Assembly (NCBI GenBank): GCA_002305765.1
Contig: DBQU01000085.1
Span: 1 to 64,000, forward strand
DNA from: Deltaproteobacteria bacterium UBA1386
GTDB taxonomy: Bacteria > Desulfobacterota > Syntrophorhabdia > Syntrophorhabdales > Syntrophorhabdaceae
Direction of reading: 5' to 3'
Length of the DNA: 64,000 nt
This document shows positions 34,008 through 44,493 of this stretch, one piece after another. The notes under the pieces were generated by a model. The model had not been told where the DNA came from and searched no databases. It saw nothing but the letters and a program-made list of their open reading frames with translations. Position numbers and translations under genes: made by a program. Within the stretch, counting starts at the first letter, position 1. Each line of letters starts with the position of its first letter.

Positions 34008-34457
34008 ATGCTGAAACCAACGAAGATCTTGGTGCCAACTGATTTTTCGGGACATTCGGACAGGGCTTTGGCGCAGGGATTGGATATAGCGAAGCAATAT
34101 AAGGCAAAGCTCATTCTCCTCCATGTTCTTCCCGAGGACATGTACCGCAGCGGCCTGGAGCTGATCTTCCTGGAGGAGAAAGTGCGGCACGAGATCCGGG
34201 ACCGGGCGACGGATTCGGCTCAAGAAAGCCTGCAGAAGCAACTCGCCAACTTCCCGCAGTCTAAAGAAGTCGAGGCGGCCGCGCATGTCCGTTGGGGTGT
34301 TCCCTATGACGAGATATTGAAGGAAGCGGAGGAGCAAGGGATCGACCTGATCGTGATCGCATCGCTTGGGAGATCGAACATCTCGAGATATTTGATGGGC
34401 AACGTTGCCCGGAATGTCCTCAAAGGCTCCACATGCCCTGTGTTGCTGACAAAATGA
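34008..34457 (+). CDS. Universal stress protein, UspA family (149 aa)
   Basis: Single Usp domain: KILVPTDFSGHSDRALAQGL start, DLIVIASLGRSNISRYLMGN and VARNVLKGSTCPVLL end. The G-x2-G-x9-G(S/T) ATP-binding signature is partly met by LMGNVARNVLKGST, so nucleotide binding is plausible. Normal length. Strong GGGAGGGAGACC ribosome site. General stress/energy-limitation role by family. Confidence 0.92.
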   Translation: MLKPTKILVPTDFSGHSDRALAQGLDIAKQYKAKLILLHVLPEDMYRSGLELIFLEEKVRHEIRDRATDSAQESLQKQLANFPQSKEVEAAAHVRWGVPYDEILKEAEEQGIDLIVIASLGRSNISRYLMGNVARNVLKGSTCPVLLTK

Positions 34458-34705
34458 GGGCTCCTCTCCGAGATCGTCGGGGATGTGCCTGACCTGGCAG
34501 AAGGAACACGGGATGTCCACCATCCATCAATAAGTGAACAGTTCCACCCCTCAGACCCATTTCGCGTAATTCTGCGGTATCATTCTTCACGAAGAAGGTT
34601 GCGTATTGCCGTTGCTGTTTTTAATGGACTGTGGCATTCTGGATATCTCTACTACCATCCGGCTCGTTCCATAATGCTGCAAAAGTTCTCAAAGGAGGAA
34701 ATCCC

Positions 34706-37700
34706 GTGTACGGTTATGCGCAGGCGAAGTCTGACAAGACCGGGAAAACCGGCAAGAGATTGTTCGTATGGTTCTCTTCCATGCTGCTGTTCCTCGCACT
34801 CATTGTGCCAACGCTTGCTCATGCCGACCCTTTGGGTGAGCACATCCTCGCTGCGATCCTGCGCCAGGAGAAGCCTGGAGACGCGGCGCTGCTGCTTCTG
34901 ACCCGGGACCTCAAGTGGTACGAGCAGAACATGGGGCGTCTGCCCGAAGGGATACGAGACCGCGTGCAGCAACTTCGCATCAATGTCGCGGGAGACTCTG
35001 CGCAGATGGCGGCCAGATCGCTCAATGAGGCCGATTCTGTTTTTGCGGCCACGGGAAGCTGGAGACCGGGCCGCGATGCCGACATCCTCTACCTCGGCAA
35101 GAACGGTGACAGCGCGGCTTCTGCCATAGAGTCGGGCTATGACACGGTGACAGGCCGCATACTGGCCGGGGCCGACAGTGACCCCATTCTCAAAGCTTTC
35201 CCCGGAGAAGTCCCAAAAAAGCTCTCGGCAGGCAGCCTCGCCGTCTGTACGACGGAATTGCCGAACTACGGGTACCGCGATCTTCACACCGCCTATAAGA
35301 AGGCAAAGGAAGCCCTGGCCCGGGGAAGCACCGGTGAGCACGTCATCGGGATGTTCAAGGAAGAGATCAGGCAGTCCATGGTCAGCAACGTCAAGGCGCA
35401 CTTCGCGGCCGCTTCGAACCCGGACTATTATGGAGGGGCTACAGGACAGGAGTGGTTCAAGAAGACCTATCTCGACGATCCCGGGAGAACACGTGTATTC
35501 GCCCGGAATACCGACGGTCAGTGGACACTCCGGGAAGGCGGGATCGCGGCCCTGCCGAACGAGATCGTCGAGCGTCTTGGCTTCGGGGGTCTCGACGGCG
35601 GGCAGGTGAAATTCACCAAGATCGCGTCGGACTACTCACTTTTCTTTTCTCATATGCATGGCGGTCCTTCCGACAATGCCAAGTATGCCCTGCGTGTCTG
35701 GAAGGACATGGGGCTCAATGCGATCCAGGACCTTACCGAAGAGGAGTTGAAGGTCCTCGTTGCGGCAAAGGCGGTAAGCAACAACCCGGGCCGAGCGAAC
35801 CAGATCCTGGCCGACCTGGGGATGGGCAACGTTGAGGATCTTAACCGCGGCATCGCGAACATGTTGTACCGCTGGACGGAAACCCAGATGATGAGAGATA
35901 TGGATCGAATAGTTGCCGAGCTTGGTTCGGCCTCGGGCCGCTCTCTTGACGACATCGAGCGTATCCTGCGAGAAGCGAAGGGTACCATGGACCTCAACGA
36001 GATCGTGGCCGGCCTCAACAAGCTGAAGAGCGCGCCGGGAGGCAAGGAATTGCAGACACAGCTGCTGGAGAAGCTGAAGGCAAAGTTCGGCAATTCCAAT
36101 GCGGGGAAGGCGGCCCTGCAGTACATCCTCAGGAACCTCGGTCTCCTTGGCGACACAGGCCAACTCACCGGTCGCATTCTGAAGACGCTTGCGAAGATGG
36201 GGCGGGTCAGCAAGACGGACCTCGATGCCTTCGAGGCCGGCTCAGAGCTTTCGGAGGCGGTCAAGGGACAGGTGAACAGGGCGAGGAAAGAACTCATCGC
36301 CCTCAATGCCGGGAGTATGGTCAGCTTTGACGAGACCCTTGACCTCGAAAGATTGATGGAAGACTGGCGACGCAACCAGCCCGGGGCGCTTCTGCAGTCA
36401 CCGGATGATGGAGTGAAAACCCTGTTGCAGGAGATGCGCGGGGCCTCCTCCGACGATGAGCTGAAAAGGTTGGGCTGGCCCGATGAAGATATCCGCATTC
36501 AGAACAGGATCAAGGCAAGCCTGCACCCTGAGCAGCAGACGATGAAGAACTTCGGGGCAAAGGTCCGGCAGCGCATTGTCAGGGGAGGCGGCACGCTTCA
36601 GCAGCTTCAATCAAAGCTTCGCGACCTGATGTTCAACCCGGCCTATACCAAGCTTGGTGATCCTTCCGTCAGCATCGGCGCTTTTGATGCCATTGTCGGC
36701 GTTGCCACGGCGCTTTACCAGTCCTATGAGATCCTGAACGGGCCGGCGATGAGCCCGGAAGACGAGGCGCTCGCACTGGAGAATGCCTGGGTCACGTCGA
36801 TCCCCATCGTGGGCGATTTTGCCCAGGGCCTCATCACGGGAGGACAGGCATACTACGAGGGTGACAGGATGAAGGCGCTCGATGCCGGCCTCTGGGTCAC
36901 CGTCGGCATAGTGGGTTGCGCGCCAGGCGGGCAGCTGCCGGCTGTAGTTGCCGGTATCGTTCTGGCGACGAAACCCATCGCCGCCGCGGCCTATGAGGCC
37001 AGGCAGGCCCAGAACCTTATCCAGGCCTGGGTGGAGTCAGGCGTCTGGTCGGGCACAAAGCCCCGGGAACTGCAGGGGCTCTTCGATAGACAGGGATTGC
37101 GCCATCCCCTCACCTATGAATGGCTCCTCACGGAGAAGGCTAATGTCCCGTATTCTTCCGAGAAGTTCGGCTCCGCGACGATCAACGATTCGATCCGCGA
37201 CTATGCGGAGAAAAATGTGATGCCCCGGTATCCTTCCGTCAAGACCTTGCGTGACGCTCTCAAAACCGTCTATCCCGATTTCAACGATAAGGAGTGGGAT
37301 GATGAGTTCATGGTGAAGATCAAGATCGACACCCGCGGCGGCAAGGGCAGCAGGATACTCTTCCACTCCTACTACCGCGTCAGAACGGCCGCGCTGGGCC
37401 AGACGATATCTCATTTAAAGAAGTGGGCGGAGGACGAGATGCGTGCCGCCAGGGACTACAGCGGGGAAGTGGCACGCCTGCGTGATGAACTGAAGAAGCT
37501 TGAGGCCGAGCTTAAGACGGGCAACCTGCTCAGCAATGCCGATGCATCCGTCGAGGCATATTCACGGGTCATCAAGAATGTCTGGGAACAGGAAAGCCTG
37601 CCTCTTTCAAAATTGCGTATCTATGAGCACTATGTAAAAACCTATGGTGAGATAGCCGGCAGGCTGCGGCGCGTGACGGATCTGATGAACGAGGCGGCCC

Positions 37701-40700
37701 TGCCGTACGTTCCATCCAGCTGGCACCTTACCGGCTACCCGGAGTTCGACAGGGGGCGGGTTGCCAGGATGCTTGACATGATGGAGGCCGGCAGGAAAGG
37801 GATCATAGAACACATAGAGTTTTTGTTGAAGGATATGGGATACCGGGAAGCCCGGTATGACAGGCGCAATGAATGCCAGAAGAAAGTTTTCGACCTCCTT
37901 GCCCCGCTGCGCTACAAAGCGGCCTTCGCTGAGAATCTGGCGGAGTACTACAAACAGCTTGCGGGGGGGACCTCGGCGTGGGGCAACGCCTACGACGGGG
38001 CACTGAAAAGCTACGAGGAATCCCGGGATGCGGCCCTGAAATCCGGCGGCGTCAATCTCAAGGACCTTATGGGCAATCGGGCGATGCAGGACGCCTTTAT
38101 GACATTCGTTTTTGCTCTGCCGTACCATCTTGCCTCGGGAGAGGCGGGCCTCTATCAGAGCACCGCGCATGATTATGAACTGCGGCAGGTGGCGGCTCGG
38201 AAGGATTTCGACCTGGCAAAAGGCAGGGGAGGGAAGGCCGGACGCGAACTTGAGACCTGTCTCATTGGCGACATCAAGATCGATGTTCAGCTCTCCAACC
38301 CGCTGCCGGAAGAGGGCGAGGAAGTGACGGCAACGGTAAAGGTTGTCGAAGGAAATGTGCACAAGGATGTTGTATGGGAATGGCGTTTCGCGGGCGCGTT
38401 GAAGAAAAAGGAGGTCCGGGCCGATACGGCAACCATTGTTGTTGACGGCAGGGGGCGACTTACGGCGCTCCTTTACGATTGGTATAACCCGTCGACGGGG
38501 AAATACGGAAGGATCCTGAAAGAGGTATCCGTCGATATAGCCCCGAAAGCAAGGATCGCTTTGGCACTTGTCATCTCGGGGCCTTCAGAGACGGAGGCCG
38601 GCAGGCAGGTGACCTACTTCGTATCGACAGCAACCAAAGACCCTGCGGCACAGGATGTTCTTGTAAAATCTCGTGTCGAGTGGCGTGTCAACGGGGGCCT
38701 GGTGAGTGGGAGCGACAGTTCCCTGTCGTTTGAGCCGAAGGAAACGGGGAGCTATACGATCTCAGCTGCGGTGGTCACCGACAGGAGGAGCGGAAAGAAG
38801 ACGGCCGGGACGGCGGCGCACAAGACACTGATGGTCCGAGCCTCAAAAAAAGATGTCGAGAGCGAAAGCAGAATGCGGGAACAAGCCACCCAAAGGGAAG
38901 AGGAGAGAAAGAGACAGGAAACGCTTGAACGGGAAGCGACCGAAAGGGAGCGCTCGAGAATGGAACAGGATGAGGTTGAAAGGATAAGATCGGAACGGGA
39001 CCAAAAGCGCAGCGAGGGAGAGAGATTGAAAGCGCCTCCTGCCTGTTCATACGAATATTCCGAATGGGGCGAGTGCAGCCGTGCGACAAAGAAACAGACG
39101 CGCTCCGTGACGGCGACGAAGCCGGAAGGATGTGTAGAAAAAAGCAAGCCGGTTCTCGAACAGGGCTGCACACCGCCGCCGACAGAGGCACAGAAACGGC
39201 AAAACTTTATGAACTGTCTCTGCTCGTGCACGCAGCCGGGCTTTTGGTACGATCCTGCCGATTGCGCCAGGGATAAGCTGCAGGGTGTATGCAATACCCG
39301 TACGCTGGCGTATTCCACGCACCTCTGCCGTTTCATGGCGCCGAGGGCCCCGGAGTGTACTTCAGAGTGTTACCAGCGCCATTATGGAAAGAAGCCCGAC
39401 AGCGGTGATCTCGACCGGGTAAACAGGGATATAAAGGCCGAGAACAGGAAAAATGCGTTGCCGCTGGAGCTGACCCTCTCACCGAATGCCACACCGATCA
39501 AGGCACAATACGGTTCTACGATCAACCTCACGGCAAACGTGAAAGGCGGGATACCGGGATACACGTACTCGTGGTCGGGACAGGGCAGCCCAAAGGACAA
39601 CACCTTCACGTTCATCAACACCCGTAAGCCAGGCAAGTATTCCGTCTCGGTTACCGTCACAGACGGTGACGGCAGTTCAGCGACGGCTGCAGCGACGATC
39701 CTCGTCGAGGGCATCGAGGTAACCATTGAGAAGACGGCTCCCGCGGGATCGACGATCATGGTGGGCGATCAGGCGTCATTCAAGGCAGTCGTGAAGGGTG
39801 CCGGGGATGTTTACTACCTGTGGCAGCCGCATCCTCAGATCGAGTTCAATCCGTTCGAGAAGTCGGCAACCACGAGAGCGACCTTCAAGGACCCTGGAAG
39901 CGTTGGCATCTGGGTAGAGGTGTTCATGAAGGACGGTGATGCCATGAGGTCTGTCGGCAGGTCCAACGAGATCACCATCCAGGTTGCCAATCCACAATGG
40001 TCGATCGAATTCAGTCCCGTCGCCCCGAAAGTTGGTCAACCGGTAAAGGCGAAGATGACCCCGACAGGTCCCAATGCCGCTTCGACCAACACCTCAGAGA
40101 TGAACTTCCGCTGGCAGATCCCCGCCAATGCAAAGCAGACGGGCACTTCAAAGGATGACAGGGAGATCACCTTCGTCCTGAGCGATGGCAAGCCCGCCAG
40201 AATATCCTGCATGGCAAGCACAAAGAGGGCAAATGCGAATATTGGAAGTGCCGGCAAAACCATAACGGCGCGCAGTTATCAGGTGACTGTGTCCGGGCCC
40301 CGGGCGCGCCAGGTGGTTGAGGTCTGGAAGTGCGAAACACAGCTGGGCGGAGCTCCTTCCTGCGGCATGAAGAAGGCGGAGAACCAGTTCGCCGTGGACA
40401 ACGAGATACTCTTTTCATCAAAGATAGAACCCGCGCCCGAGAGACCGGTCAGTTACAGCTGGACGGTAAGCCCCGCGGGATGCACCATAGCAAGTCCCTT
40501 CAGCAAAGACATCGGCTTGAAATGCAGCGCGACAGGTAATTACGGCGTGACGGTGAAGGCGAAGTCTGACGGGATGGATCTGGGCTCGGCGAGTGCAAAT
40601 GTGAATGTGACCATTTCGCGGGACGATCAGAATAATTCTCGGAAGTCAAAGGATGCCTATGAGAAGCTCAGGAAGGCAAAGACGCTGGTAAGTCAGGGCG

Positions 40701-42733
40701 GTCTCGACGATGGCATCGATCTTGCGCGCGCGGCACAAGGGCTTGATCCAAAGAACGTCGAGGCTGCTTCGCTCACGAAACGGTGGTCCGCCGAGCGGAA
40801 GAAGGTAAAAGACCATTTGAACGCATCTGCCGCATATATCCAGGAGGGCGATCCGGCAAAGGCCGGGGAGGAACTCGGTGCAGCCCGGAAGCTGCACCCG
40901 AAATACCCTTCGGTCCTCGAGGCGGAAAAGAGACTGAAACGGGCGGTCGAGAGCAGCGACAGACAAAAGAAGGAGAGTGCGGAAAGGATGTCACGGGCGA
41001 AGACGCTCGTATCGCAGGGCAAACTGGACGAAGGCATCGCCGCGGTTAGCGAGGCATTGAGGGCCGATCCAAATAACGCCGAGGCAACGGCGCTGGCGAC
41101 CGGATGGAAAAGTGAAATGCAGACGGTCACAAGACATATCCAGGAGGCGGGGAAGCTGGCTCGTTTGGGCAAGATCGCCGACGCGGAGAAAGAAGTGTCG
41201 GCTGCCAGGATGCTCCATCCCAAATACGGTCCCGTAATAGAAACGGAAAAACTGGTTGCCGATGCGAAAAAGAGACTGGCCGACAAGCAAAGGACGGAGG
41301 AGACCGCGAGGGCCGCTGCACATATAAAGGAATTGCTGAAACAGAACAGGCTGGACGAGGCGAAAAAAGCCGCCGAAGAACTGAGCCGACGTGACCCGTC
41401 CAGCGTGGAAGCGAAGAACCTGCTGCAGGAGATAGACAAAACAAGGATCAGGCAGCAGGAGGCTCTGCGCACGTGCGAGGCGAAGTGGACGGAAGGAAAG
41501 GCGCTGTACGATGCCGGCAGACATGCCGAGGCGCTTGTCAAGTTCAGGGAGAACATTGCCTGTGCCCCCGGCAGCAAGGACCGCGAGGCGTACCTCCGTA
41601 AGTTGGATGACTCCCTGAAGAAGCAGGCGGCCGCGAAACAGCAGTGCCTCGCGGCAAGACAGCAGGGGGACGGCCTCGTCCAGCAGAAGCGGTACGGAGA
41701 CGCCATTGCCAGATACCGCGAGAGTCTGCGGTGCCAGCCGGACCCGAAGCTGGAAGCCTATATAGGCCAGCTGGAAGCGGAGATGAAGAAACAGGCCGAC
41801 AAACAGGCCGCACAGGCCCGGGCCGGACAACTGCGTGATGAGGGTACCGTCCTCCAGAACCAGAAGCGCTACGGAGATGCCATTGCCAGATACCGCGAAA
41901 GCCTGCGGTACCTGCCGGATACGGCCCTTGAAGATCACATCGTCAAACTGGAAGCGGAGATGAAAAGGCAGGCCGACGCCCAGGCGAATGCCGCCAGGGC
42001 AAAGCAACTGCGCAGCGAGGGAGAAGCGCTCCAGAAACAGGGCAAGGTCCCCGAGGCCATCGCCAGGTACAAGGAATACCTGAGATACGCGCCTAACGAC
42101 ACCGCCATGGCAAACCATGTAAAGACCCTCGAGGCAAAGCTCGTCGACGACCAGAGGAAGATCCAGTACGCCATGCAGCTCAGGTTGCAGGGAGAAGCGC
42201 TCCAGAAACAGGGCAAGGTCCCCGAGGCCATCGCCAGGTACAAGGAATACCTGAGATACGCGCCTAACGACACCGCCATGGCAAACCATGTGAGAGACCT
42301 GGAGTCAAGGACCGCGCTTTCCATGGACACTACCGGAGGGGTCGGGAGGATCCATACGTCAGAACCCGCTGGACCCACCCCTTCTTCACAGACCCCTGAG
42401 TGGACCGGTGCATGGCGAAGTGATCCCGGACGGGAAGGCGAGGTGATCACTTTCGCTCTTTCTACAAGCGGCAACCGTATTACCGGTTCCTTCAGTGTTG
42501 TGGCCCCCTATAAGACGTCATCGGGCGTTCGGAATTCAGAGGTCATGAAAGGCCCCCTGGAAGGAACGTTGTCAGGCAACCGTGCGACGGGAACTTTCTA
42601 CCCGGTAAGTGACCGGGAGAACGACGGGACATTCGAGCTTGTCATGGCGTCAGGCAGCAACCAGTTCAGCTGCTCCGTCCGATCCAATAAGAGCGGCGAG
42701 AGGAGGACCTACTCGGTGCTGCGTGCACGGTAG
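34706..42733 (+). CDS. Giant exported multidomain protein (2675 aa)
   Basis: The start is a GTG at 34706 with AAAGGAGGAAATCCC directly upstream; a frame from 34631 lacks any such site. Signal peptide ends at VPTLAHA/DPLG. Residues ~30-690 are helical and unrecognised; ~690-765 contain hydrophobic Gly-rich segments (LWVTVGIVGCAPGGQLPAVV); ~765-1250 are helical. Ig-like regions follow, then a charged coiled coil (~1382-1442), a thrombospondin-1-like module (YSEWGECSRA, CVEKSKPVLEQGC), a Cys cluster (FMNCLCSCTQPGFWYDPADC), a PKD domain (~1590-1670), more Ig-like domains, TPR repeats (~1980-2540) and a small beta domain (TGAWRSDPGREGEVITFALS). Probably periplasmic or cell-surface. Function unknown. 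No close neighbour in operon. Confidence 0.85.
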   Translation: MYGYAQAKSDKTGKTGKRLFVWFSSMLLFLALIVPTLAHADPLGEHILAAILRQEKPGDAALLLLTRDLKWYEQNMGRLPEGIRDRVQQLRINVAGDSAQMAARSLNEADSVFAATGSWRPGRDADILYLGKNGDSAASAIESGYDTVTGRILAGADSDPILKAFPGEVPKKLSAGSLAVCTTELPNYGYRDLHTAYKKAKEALARGSTGEHVIGMFKEEIRQSMVSNVKAHFAAASNPDYYGGATGQEWFKKTYLDDPGRTRVFARNTDGQWTLREGGIAALPNEIVERLGFGGLDGGQVKFTKIASDYSLFFSHMHGGPSDNAKYALRVWKDMGLNAIQDLTEEELKVLVAAKAVSNNPGRANQILADLGMGNVEDLNRGIANMLYRWTETQMMRDMDRIVAELGSASGRSLDDIERILREAKGTMDLNEIVAGLNKLKSAPGGKELQTQLLEKLKAKFGNSNAGKAALQYILRNLGLLGDTGQLTGRILKTLAKMGRVSKTDLDAFEAGSELSEAVKGQVNRARKELIALNAGSMVSFDETLDLERLMEDWRRNQPGALLQSPDDGVKTLLQEMRGASSDDELKRLGWPDEDIRIQNRIKASLHPEQQTMKNFGAKVRQRIVRGGGTLQQLQSKLRDLMFNPAYTKLGDPSVSIGAFDAIVGVATALYQSYEILNGPAMSPEDEALALENAWVTSIPIVGDFAQGLITGGQAYYEGDRMKALDAGLWVTVGIVGCAPGGQLPAVVAGIVLATKPIAAAAYEARQAQNLIQAWVESGVWSGTKPRELQGLFDRQGLRHPLTYEWLLTEKANVPYSSEKFGSATINDSIRDYAEKNVMPRYPSVKTLRDALKTVYPDFNDKEWDDEFMVKIKIDTRGGKGSRILFHSYYRVRTAALGQTISHLKKWAEDEMRAARDYSGEVARLRDELKKLEAELKTGNLLSNADASVEAYSRVIKNVWEQESLPLSKLRIYEHYVKTYGEIAGRLRRVTDLMNEAALPYVPSSWHLTGYPEFDRGRVARMLDMMEAGRKGIIEHIEFLLKDMGYREARYDRRNECQKKVFDLLAPLRYKAAFAENLAEYYKQLAGGTSAWGNAYDGALKSYEESRDAALKSGGVNLKDLMGNRAMQDAFMTFVFALPYHLASGEAGLYQSTAHDYELRQVAARKDFDLAKGRGGKAGRELETCLIGDIKIDVQLSNPLPEEGEEVTATVKVVEGNVHKDVVWEWRFAGALKKKEVRADTATIVVDGRGRLTALLYDWYNPSTGKYGRILKEVSVDIAPKARIALALVISGPSETEAGRQVTYFVSTATKDPAAQDVLVKSRVEWRVNGGLVSGSDSSLSFEPKETGSYTISAAVVTDRRSGKKTAGTAAHKTLMVRASKKDVESESRMREQATQREEERKRQETLEREATERERSRMEQDEVERIRSERDQKRSEGERLKAPPACSYEYSEWGECSRATKKQTRSVTATKPEGCVEKSKPVLEQGCTPPPTEAQKRQNFMNCLCSCTQPGFWYDPADCARDKLQGVCNTRTLAYSTHLCRFMAPRAPECTSECYQRHYGKKPDSGDLDRVNRDIKAENRKNALPLELTLSPNATPIKAQYGSTINLTANVKGGIPGYTYSWSGQGSPKDNTFTFINTRKPGKYSVSVTVTDGDGSSATAAATILVEGIEVTIEKTAPAGSTIMVGDQASFKAVVKGAGDVYYLWQPHPQIEFNPFEKSATTRATFKDPGSVGIWVEVFMKDGDAMRSVGRSNEITIQVANPQWSIEFSPVAPKVGQPVKAKMTPTGPNAASTNTSEMNFRWQIPANAKQTGTSKDDREITFVLSDGKPARISCMASTKRANANIGSAGKTITARSYQVTVSGPRARQVVEVWKCETQLGGAPSCGMKKAENQFAVDNEILFSSKIEPAPERPVSYSWTVSPAGCTIASPFSKDIGLKCSATGNYGVTVKAKSDGMDLGSASANVNVTISRDDQNNSRKSKDAYEKLRKAKTLVSQGGLDDGIDLARAAQGLDPKNVEAASLTKRWSAERKKVKDHLNASAAYIQEGDPAKAGEELGAARKLHPKYPSVLEAEKRLKRAVESSDRQKKESAERMSRAKTLVSQGKLDEGIAAVSEALRADPNNAEATALATGWKSEMQTVTRHIQEAGKLARLGKIADAEKEVSAARMLHPKYGPVIETEKLVADAKKRLADKQRTEETARAAAHIKELLKQNRLDEAKKAAEELSRRDPSSVEAKNLLQEIDKTRIRQQEALRTCEAKWTEGKALYDAGRHAEALVKFRENIACAPGSKDREAYLRKLDDSLKKQAAAKQQCLAARQQGDGLVQQKRYGDAIARYRESLRCQPDPKLEAYIGQLEAEMKKQADKQAAQARAGQLRDEGTVLQNQKRYGDAIARYRESLRYLPDTALEDHIVKLEAEMKRQADAQANAARAKQLRSEGEALQKQGKVPEAIARYKEYLRYAPNDTAMANHVKTLEAKLVDDQRKIQYAMQLRLQGEALQKQGKVPEAIARYKEYLRYAPNDTAMANHVRDLESRTALSMDTTGGVGRIHTSEPAGPTPSSQTPEWTGAWRSDPGREGEVITFALSTSGNRITGSFSVVAPYKTSSGVRNSEVMKGPLEGTLSGNRATGTFYPVSDRENDGTFELVMASGSNQFSCSVRSNKSGERRTYSVLRAR
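42018..42291 (+). repeat. Perfect 103-base direct repeat inside the TPR region
   Basis: Bases 42018-42120 and 42189-42291 are identical over 103 positions, offset 171 bases (57 codons). Each encodes a TPR unit containing EALQKQGKVPEAIARYKEYL. The identity at DNA level indicates a recent in-frame duplication, or an active conversion tract. Confidence 0.9.
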
Positions 42734-42840
42734 CTGTTTTCCGGGCAACAGACGATTTCCCGTAAAGCAGGCATGGTTGCTCCCGCTAAATTCATCACAT
42801 TGTCGCGGGCGCGAGGGCCTTCTCATATTGCTTCGCATTG

Positions 42841-44259
42841 CTATATTCGATGCTGCTCGATCAGACTGTTCCTCAGGGTCTTGAGCTTGCTGCTGATGCC
42901 CACCTTGTAGACGTGCGGGTTTTCGAAACGTTTGTACTCCGCCGGGAGCAGCGCCAGGCGGTCCCGGCAGTATTGCGCCGTTTGGGACAGGGGAGGGGGA
43001 TCATGGACGATCTTGCCTTTAGCCATGACGAGATGCAGCGACGGCTCGATCTCGTAGGGATGGAGGACCAAAGATTGATGAGGTTCGAATGGATGGTGCA
43101 TGATGTCGATTTTCTTCTCGTCATCGAATCCGATCGCGTCGGCTCCGAGGAACAGGCCCTGGCCATTGATGGCGCGCCAAACCTGCTTTTTCTCGGGCAG
43201 AGTGATCTTGGAGACGGTTTCCGAAAGTTTGATGACCGAATGCCCGTTGGTCCACGCCAGTTTGTAGACGCCGTCAAGCGAGGCATCAGGTTGTCCTGTG
43301 ACCAGGTTCGTCCCGACGGCGAAAATGTCGATCGGTGCCCCCTGCGCCACGAGGCTTCTGATGACATACTCGTTGAGCTGGTTCGATGCAGCTATCTTCA
43401 CGTCCTGTAATCCCGCCTGATCCAACATGACGCGACTTTTCTTGGCCAGATAGGCCAGGTCGCCGCTGTCGAGACGGACGGCTTTCAGGCGATGACCCCT
43501 TCTCTCCATTTCCTTTGCCACTGTGATCGCGTTGGGCATGCCGCTCTTCAGGGTGTTGTAGGTGTCCACGAGCAGCACGCAATCATCGGGCCGGGCGGCG
43601 GCGAAGCTCCGGAAGGCCTCGATCTCGCTTTCACAGCTCTGCACATAGGAATGCGCCATGGTGCCGAATGCTCTGAGGTCATAGTCCCGTGCCGTTCGCA
43701 GGTTGCTGGTGCCGGCGAACCCGCCGATCACGGCCGCGCGGCTGGCATGGTAGCCCCCGAACCCCTGCGCGCGGCGCAACCCGAAATCGATGAGCAGACC
43801 ATCTCCGGCTGCAAGGCGCATGCGGCTGGCCTTTGTAGCGATGAGTGATTGGAAATTGAGCATGTTGAGCAATACAGTCTCGATGAGCTGGGTCTCGATG
43901 AGGTTTCCCTCGACTCTCAGGACGGGGCGTGTCGGGAATACCACATCACCTTCCCGCGGTGAATAGATGGTCCCCCTGAATCTGAAGCCCTTCAGATAGG
44001 CAAGGTAGTCTTCATGGAAAGAGTACGCTTTCAGAAAATCGAGATCGTCTTTGTTGAAACGGAAGTTTTCAAGGACGGCGAGCAGGTCCGGAAGACCGGC
44101 GAAGATCGTGTATCCGCCGTTGAAGGGGTTCTTGCGGAAAAAGTAATCAAATACGGCAGGTTCGTCCTTTCGGCCGGCCATGAAATAGGCCTGCCCCATG
44201 GTGAGTTCATACAGGTCGGTGTATGTTGCGGTAAGGTCCAGAACAGGCTTTTTGTTCAT
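42841..44259 (-). CDS. pncB: Nicotinate phosphoribosyltransferase (472 aa)
   Basis: Makes nicotinate mononucleotide from nicotinate and PRPP, the entry of the NAD salvage pathway. TDLYELTMGQAYFMAG start, DFGLRRAQGFGGYHASRAAV with the GGFAGTSN loop, AVRLDSGDLAYLAKKSR phosphate-site region. Length typical. The ATG at 44259 has AAGGA 8 bases upstream; an upstream in-frame ATG at 44325 is not supported. Convergent with the giant gene. Confidence 0.93.
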   Translation of the reverse strand: MNKKPVLDLTATYTDLYELTMGQAYFMAGRKDEPAVFDYFFRKNPFNGGYTIFAGLPDLLAVLENFRFNKDDLDFLKAYSFHEDYLAYLKGFRFRGTIYSPREGDVVFPTRPVLRVEGNLIETQLIETVLLNMLNFQSLIATKASRMRLAAGDGLLIDFGLRRAQGFGGYHASRAAVIGGFAGTSNLRTARDYDLRAFGTMAHSYVQSCESEIEAFRSFAAARPDDCVLLVDTYNTLKSGMPNAITVAKEMERRGHRLKAVRLDSGDLAYLAKKSRVMLDQAGLQDVKIAASNQLNEYVIRSLVAQGAPIDIFAVGTNLVTGQPDASLDGVYKLAWTNGHSVIKLSETVSKITLPEKKQVWRAINGQGLFLGADAIGFDDEKKIDIMHHPFEPHQSLVLHPYEIEPSLHLVMAKGKIVHDPPPLSQTAQYCRDRLALLPAEYKRFENPHVYKVGISSKLKTLRNSLIEQHRI

Positions 44260-44493
44260 CCCACGTCCTTGTGTTACGTTGTCGGTACTGTATAAAGCGT
44301 ACTTCCGACTGTTCCCGCGCGTCAAATGGTTTCTTCTCCTGATGCTGGCCGGCGAAATTCGCAGGGCCGGCCAGGGGGACGTTCATACTCTCTTTATTCC
44401 GTCTAGACCTGGTCAAGGAATATGGCAATCGGGGTTTCCCTGATTTTCAGCAGGTATTTTCCTTAGAGCAAGAGAAACGAGGGGGATCGTTTT

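Noticed and set aside
34631..34705. ATG at 34631 as start of the giant gene
   Set aside because: It lacks a ribosome site and would place 25 residues before the signal peptide; the GTG at 34706 has AAAGGAGGAAATCCC.
36770..37005. Pore-forming colicin-like domain in the giant protein
   Set aside because: Hydrophobic Gly/Ala-rich stretches are present, but there is no immunity gene or recognisable toxin signature.
40991..42289. Leftward open frame (~432 codons) with internal repeats
   Set aside because: Antisense to the TPR region of the giant gene; its repeats only mirror the TPR DNA repeats.
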